Source of the DNA: a virus
DNA: 31,724 nt
Virus record (IMG/VR): IMGVR_UViG_3300025697_001371
Span: 1 to 31,724 of that record
Direction: 5' to 3' (one strand)
The notes below the pieces were generated by a model that saw nothing but the letters and a program-made list of their open reading frames with translations, was not told the DNA's origin and made no database searches. This document shows, one piece after another, positions 28,548 to 31,724 of this stretch (positions are counted from its first letter, which is position 1; every line of letters begins with the position of its first letter). The position numbers and the translations under genes are program-made.

Positions 28548-29083
28548 GGCATAAAATGAGAAAGTTGATAATTAGTTTGAATAGTTATAATTGGGTGAAG
28601 TATTGTGCTGGATTAATTATGTGCAATAGTCCAGAAGATTTTACAATAATGATAGTGAAATCTGATAATAGTCCTATACTTGATTTTCCTGGGTTGTGCC
28701 CCGATTCTGTGTTGGTTCAGAGGAGATCCGATTTATTTAATATAGGCAAGAGATTAGGTGTTAGAAAACTAAATAATCTTATGTATGATGAGATAGATGT
28801 TAGTAAGTTATCTGCTCAGCTACAATTACAAATAGCAATTGGTGGTGTGGATGAGGTATACTACCAAGATGATCCTACTCTACAATCTATATTATTAGCT
28901 ATAAATAAGGAGTTGGGAATAGAAATATTTTGCTATGGTATGAAAGATTATAGTATAGCTATGCAATTAGATGATATCAAGTACCAAGAAAAACTCGCTC
29001 TTACAGAATTAATTGTGGCTGCAGGAAAGAATGATGATATTTCAGGGTTCGAGCAGATAGAGTATTTTAAAAGGATGGTGTAA
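28544..29083 (+). CDS. Last gene of the glycan island, function unknown
   Basis: 179 residues; ATG 28544 overlaps the previous stop, and an internal ATG at 28556 is an alternative. Starts KLIISLNSYNWVKYCAGL; later VDEVYYQDDPTLQSILLAIN and IEIFCYGMKDYSIAMQL. Alternating strand-helix pattern suggests a Rossmann-type alpha/beta protein. No catalytic motif I can name. It ends only 3 nt before the head-completion gene, so the island's right boundary lies here. Could be a glycan-pathway protein of unknown type or a partner of the GT8-like enzyme. Confidence 0.5.
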   Translation: MRHKMRKLIISLNSYNWVKYCAGLIMCNSPEDFTIMIVKSDNSPILDFPGLCPDSVLVQRRSDLFNIGKRLGVRKLNNLMYDEIDVSKLSAQLQLQIAIGGVDEVYYQDDPTLQSILLAINKELGIEIFCYGMKDYSIAMQLDDIKYQEKLALTELIVAAGKNDDISGFEQIEYFKRMV

Positions 29084-29086
29084 CAA

Positions 29087-29809
29087 ATGGCGATCAATGC
29101 TAAACTTGCCGATTTTTCTGCAAACTCATATGTTACAGTTGAGGAGGCCAACACATACTTTGGCACTCGTAGCAGCACAACAGCTTGGGATGCCTTAGCA
29201 ACTACAGCTAAAGAGGCGTATCTTAAGCAAAGCACTAGGGATGTTGATAACTTCAATTTTGTAGAGGCTAAGTATTATGAAGCTCAACCTCTGGAATTTC
29301 CTAGGGATGATCATGAAACAGTTTCAGGTAATTGTGCTACTGCTCAAGGTGAGTCAACTGCTACACTATTAGATGATGTAACCTTTAAGAATACTGTATT
29401 AAATTCTGATACTTACATGGCTATGCCAAATAACTATTGGCAATATGGGAGCTGTCACCTAACTGACGATAATCTTGTTGAGCTTATTGCCTCCTCAAAT
29501 ACTGATGGAATAGTTCACATGGACACAGCTTTTACAGCATCCCTCACCACTGACACAGCATTCAGGGTATTTGCTCCGATATATCCACAAGTAAAAGAGG
29601 CGGTGTACGAACAAGCTTTATTCATTCTAGATAATCCAGGTCTGGATTCTATACAGGCCTACAAAAGTTTAGGTAGTAACAAAATTAGGATAGGAGATGT
29701 TTCAGTTGAAATTGCTGCTGGCAGCATGAGTAAGATTACTATATCCCCAACAGCTAAAAAGCTTCTAAGTAGATATATAAAAAGGACGATGACTAGTGCA
29801 AGAAGGTAG
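29087..29809 (+). CDS. Head-tail connector / head-completion adaptor (DnaT-like family)
   Basis: 240 residues. N-terminal SYVTVEEANTYFGTRSSTTAWDAL and KQSTRDVDNFNFVE, then QPLEFPRDD. These are the features of the phage 'DnaT-like' adaptor family, whose members join the portal ring to the stopper; an EQALFILDNPGLDSIQAY helix and an ISPTAKKLLSRYIKR C-terminus fit. A beta insert of about 80 residues (about 85-160) separates the two halves and is unusual for family length. First gene after the glycan island: the morphogenesis operon resumes here after being broken following the capsid and small virion genes. Confidence 0.7.
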   Translation: MAINAKLADFSANSYVTVEEANTYFGTRSSTTAWDALATTAKEAYLKQSTRDVDNFNFVEAKYYEAQPLEFPRDDHETVSGNCATAQGESTATLLDDVTFKNTVLNSDTYMAMPNNYWQYGSCHLTDDNLVELIASSNTDGIVHMDTAFTASLTTDTAFRVFAPIYPQVKEAVYEQALFILDNPGLDSIQAYKSLGSNKIRIGDVSVEIAAGSMSKITISPTAKKLLSRYIKRTMTSARR

Positions 29810-29933
29810 GAAAACACGTAAGTTAGCCAGATTATGGGGACAGAAATATGGCACAACTCCTACTATTCACTCATATGAAACAAGAAAAAGACGAAAGCGA
29901 ACTACCCCAAAAAGAGGTGTTCGTAAGAGGTAG
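29796..29933 (+). CDS. Very basic 45-residue protein
   Basis: GTG start at 29796 preceded by AAAAGGA, inside the last codons of the connector gene. The product contains GRKTRKLARLWGQKYGT and ends TRKRRKRTTPKRGVRKR, about 40 percent Arg/Lys. Stop 3 nt before the next ATG. Probably a nucleic-acid-binding or virion-associated basic peptide; paired with the following Lys-rich gene. Too short for certainty. Confidence 0.5.
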   Translation: MQEGRKTRKLARLWGQKYGTTPTIHSYETRKRRKRTTPKRGVRKR

Positions 29934-29936
29934 AGG

Positions 29937-30266
29937 ATGGTTAAGAGGTTCAGAAAGAGAATACCAAAAAAGTATATAGAGATAAAGACTAATAAGAAGG
30001 GTTGGACAAAGGTAGAATTATTAGGATTCACAAAGAGTAGGAAAAGAATAATAGTAAAATTCAAAGATGATACAATAGCAACTCTTTTACCAAAGAGAGT
30101 TAGATGGTGTGTTGTTAGAATTACAGGTGCTGGTAAACCCAATAAGAAAGCTGCTAAACAATACAAAAGCAAGAAGAAGAGAAAGAAGAGTAAAAATACT
30201 GGCAGAAAGAAATCTAATCTCAAAATGCTTAAAGAGGGTGCAAGAGCTAAATTGGAGAGGGAATAA
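29937..30266 (+). CDS. Lys-rich basic protein, function unknown
   Basis: 109 residues. Residues 10-60 can form an SH3-like small barrel (KKYIEIKTNKKGWTKVEL, RIIVKFKDDTIATLLPKRV). The C-terminal 50 residues are a Lys/Arg tail (KSKKKRKKSKNTGRKKS). ATG 29937 follows GTAAGAGG. Lies among head-tail connector genes; a DNA-binding role in the head neck is conceivable. Family unrecognised. Confidence 0.55.
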   Translation: MVKRFRKRIPKKYIEIKTNKKGWTKVELLGFTKSRKRIIVKFKDDTIATLLPKRVRWCVVRITGAGKPNKKAAKQYKSKKKRKKSKNTGRKKSNLKMLKEGARAKLERE

Positions 30267-30267
30267 G

Positions 30268-30429
30268 ATGATAGGTAAGATAGAACAACTTACAGAAAAG
30301 CTTAGTTTCCCTATTAATCCTATATTTGGTGGTTTGAGAGTTGATCCATTGAAGAAGCAGATAATGGATTTACAGAAGAGGGTAGAGGAGCTAGAAAAAA
30401 TAGTGAGGGAGCTAAAGAAATGTCAATAA
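30268..30429 (+). CDS. Small coiled-coil protein (53 aa)
   Basis: Starts at ATG 30268 one base after the previous stop; the frame is open further upstream but that part lies in the Lys-rich gene. A short proline/glycine start (LSFPINPIFGGLRVDPL) leads into a heptad-like helix with leucines spaced by 3-4 (QIMDLQKRVEELEKIVRELK), typical of a dimeric or trimeric coiled coil. Overlaps the next gene by 10 nt. Function unknown. Confidence 0.55.
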   Translation: MIGKIEQLTEKLSFPINPIFGGLRVDPLKKQIMDLQKRVEELEKIVRELKKCQ

Positions 30430-30734
30430 CTACAGGTCTGTTAAATCAAACAATTACTACCATCTATTCCACATCTGATGACGGGTATGGAGATGCGACA
30501 CTCACTTCTGTGTATTCGAGTGTCCCATGCCGATGGCAGGAAAGGACAGGTCTTATAATTGATAAAAATGGGCAGGAGAAACAGTTTACAGTAGAGGCAT
30601 GGATAGGACCTGACTATACAATTCTTGTTGATTATGAAATTTTATTTGGTTCAGAAACATATGTAGTTATTGGAAGAGAAAAGCATATTGGATTAGGCGG
30701 TGAGCACGATCATACAAAATTGTATCTCGTGTAA
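30420..30734 (+). CDS. Head-closure (stopper-like) protein
   Basis: 104 residues: MSITTGLLNQTITTIYSTSD, DGYGDATLT, VPCRWQERTG, then GSETYVVIGREKHIGLGGEHDHTKLYLV. Beta-rich with the Q-T-x-T-x-Y-DGYG-x-T pattern of small head-tail joining proteins, which plug the connector after packaging. The order adaptor, stopper, neck (gp10-like), terminator downstream matches siphophage practice. ATG is in the overlap with the coiled-coil gene. Confidence 0.72.
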   Translation: MSITTGLLNQTITTIYSTSDDGYGDATLTSVYSSVPCRWQERTGLIIDKNGQEKQFTVEAWIGPDYTILVDYEILFGSETYVVIGREKHIGLGGEHDHTKLYLV

Positions 30735-30736
30735 TT

Positions 30737-31432
30737 ATGGCATTTAAAGCTTGGAAAGACAGTAGATCAGCAGGATATTCGCGTCCTGGACCAAGTAAGA
30801 CAGGATCTGCTGGTAGAATAGGGGTTTCTGCCAGAGACATTAAGGACTTAAAGTTAAACTTTGAGATGCTTGGAGAGGAAATATCTGACGGGGCTATAAA
30901 AGTTGCGGCTAATATAGTAATAGATCTTCTTTCCAGATCACAGCCCAAAGTACCATTTGTTCCAGATTCTGGGTTATTAAGGAAAAGTGGTGAGGCTAGA
31001 ATATTGTTGGGGCATAAGCATACTAAGGGTAAGAGTGGATATACTAAGCTTGTAGCTAAAGGGCGTAAAGATGGTAATGTAGATGTTGATGTATCAGGCT
31101 TGAAAGGATTGTGGAAGAGGCGTCCTTCATATATTAGAGGTAATGTTACATATGATAGGTTGAACGAAACTGGTGAGGATATAGCTGTTTGGACCCATGA
31201 AGAATTACTACCTTACGAAGCTCGTCCTCTAAAACCAGCAGCTAGGCAACCTGGAACAGGGCCTAAATACTTAGAGAGTACATGGTTAGATAAAAGAGAT
31301 GAGTATATCGCATGGATAAAAGACGAATTCTCCAGACAAGAGGTAGCGAAAGATATTGAGCGGAATTTGAAAGTTGTAAAAAAGGGTGGAAAATACACAG
31401 TGGATATACTTAGAACTAAGAAGAGGAGATAA
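30737..31432 (+). CDS. HK97 gp10-like neck / tail-completion protein
   Basis: 231 residues. The central part reads AANIVIDLLSRSQPKVPFVP, DSGLLRKSGEARILLG, with later VWTHEELLPYEARPLKPAAR and GPKYLESTWLDKR. These are features of gp10-type proteins: a helix, then a P-x-DTG-LR-S-like segment, then strands and a G-P-KYLE end. They sit between the stopper and the tail terminator. A charged C-terminal extension (about 195-231) ends KKRR. Two nt after the stopper gene, and its stop overlaps or abuts the start of the terminator gene (31434). Confidence 0.72.
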   Translation: MAFKAWKDSRSAGYSRPGPSKTGSAGRIGVSARDIKDLKLNFEMLGEEISDGAIKVAANIVIDLLSRSQPKVPFVPDSGLLRKSGEARILLGHKHTKGKSGYTKLVAKGRKDGNVDVDVSGLKGLWKRRPSYIRGNVTYDRLNETGEDIAVWTHEELLPYEARPLKPAARQPGTGPKYLESTWLDKRDEYIAWIKDEFSRQEVAKDIERNLKVVKKGGKYTVDILRTKKRR

Positions 31433-31433
31433 T

Positions 31434-31724
31434 ATGGCCAATACAATTTGTAATACAGTAGCCTCTTATTTGACTGATCTCACTGCAACAAATGCAATTT
31501 GTTCTGCGTTAGGGGCAACTTTGAGTTTTGGCACCAATCTCTTTATTGGAATCGAGCCTGCTGATAAGGATGTTAGTGTGGTTACTATTATCCCTTATGG
31601 AGGTAGTCCCCCAAATGTAGATAACCAAAGACAAAATCCATCTGTTCAGGTAAGGGTTAATTCTATTACTAGACAAGGAGCTCTGACAATTCAGCAAAGT
31701 TTAATCAATGAACTCCATATGAAT
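31434..31724 (+). CDS. Tail-terminator / minor-capsid-like protein, cut by window end
   Basis: 97 codons present, no stop. MANTICNTVASYLTDLTATN, then TNLFIGIEPADKDVSVVTII and PYGGSPPNVDNQRQNPSVQV, the pattern of the tail-terminator/minor-capsid family (small protein that caps the tail and contacts the neck). SD GAGGAG is 5 nt before ATG. The position after the gp10-like gene supports it. Completion lies outside the window. Confidence 0.7.
   Translation, partial: MANTICNTVASYLTDLTATNAICSALGATLSFGTNLFIGIEPADKDVSVVTIIPYGGSPPNVDNQRQNPSVQVRVNSITRQGALTIQQSLINELHMN

Noticed and set aside
1-31724. CRISPR arrays, insertion-sequence transposases, integrase or attachment sites
   Set aside because: No regularly spaced repeats, no DDE or recombinase motifs and no flanking target duplications could be seen in the window.

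Overview
The window is part of an AT-rich tailed-phage (or prophage) genome. Every gene lies on the + strand, packed tightly with ATGA/TAATG stop-start overlaps. Gene order is that of a head-morphogenesis operon: portal, small head proteins, scaffold, a decoration-like protein, major capsid, then (far downstream) DnaT-like head-completion adaptor, head-closure protein, gp10-like neck protein and a tail-terminator-like gene cut by the window end. Terminase is not in view. Sigma70-like promoter boxes and strong Shine-Dalgarno (SD) sites indicate a bacterial host; the sequence alone does not identify it.

Two kinds of invasion dominate. (1) The capsid gene is split by three group I introns (about 6036-6280, 6286-7519, 7627-8437). 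Intron 2 carries a PD-(D/E)XK (TnsA-like) nuclease with NUMOD-type motifs, and intron 3 a LAGLIDADG nuclease. My best join restores a continuous 328-residue capsid protein and leaves a second exon of only about 5 nt. (2) Five free-standing HNH endonuclease genes (65-1216, 3017-4102, 9456-10562, 12182-13114, 17292-18059) sit between late genes. They share a C-terminal zinc-ribbon plus HNH half but carry 3, 3, 3, 2 and 1 N-terminal zinc modules; an orphan module without HNH lies at 25514-25771.

The most unusual signal is in the leaders of these HNH genes. All five have a compact RNA element: an outer helix around two hairpins, and a C/G-rich hairpin whose loop is the reverse complement of the bases abutting or overlapping the SD. 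In four copies the 6-7 bp loop pairing is perfect although its sequence differs in each copy, and the stem itself shows a compensatory change. This is strong comparative evidence for an SD-proximal pseudoknot travelling with a homing-endonuclease family. I do not recognise it as a named RNA class.

Layout: 1-1216 RNA element and HNH 1; 1247-1377 tandem repeat and a CAT-anticodon tRNA; 1396-5992 portal, HNH 2, small proteins, scaffold and decoration-like protein; 6009-9285 split capsid gene; 9298-10562 promoter, RNA element and HNH 3; 10583-14204 small head or virion proteins with HNH 4; 14222-15332 lysis-like block (XhlA-like membrane protein, membrane-anchored protein, NlpC/P60 hydrolase); 15342-15690 tiny genes; 15704-29083 a glycan-modification island (glycosyltransferases, two radical SAM enzymes, methyltransferases, sulfotransferase, two DegT-type PLP enzymes) also containing HNH 5; 29087-31724 the resumed head-tail connector genes. 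The island splits the morphogenesis cluster and contains one visibly broken junction (C6 run at 24070-24075). It probably makes or decorates a phage-encoded or virion-attached glycan; that role is inferred from gene content only.
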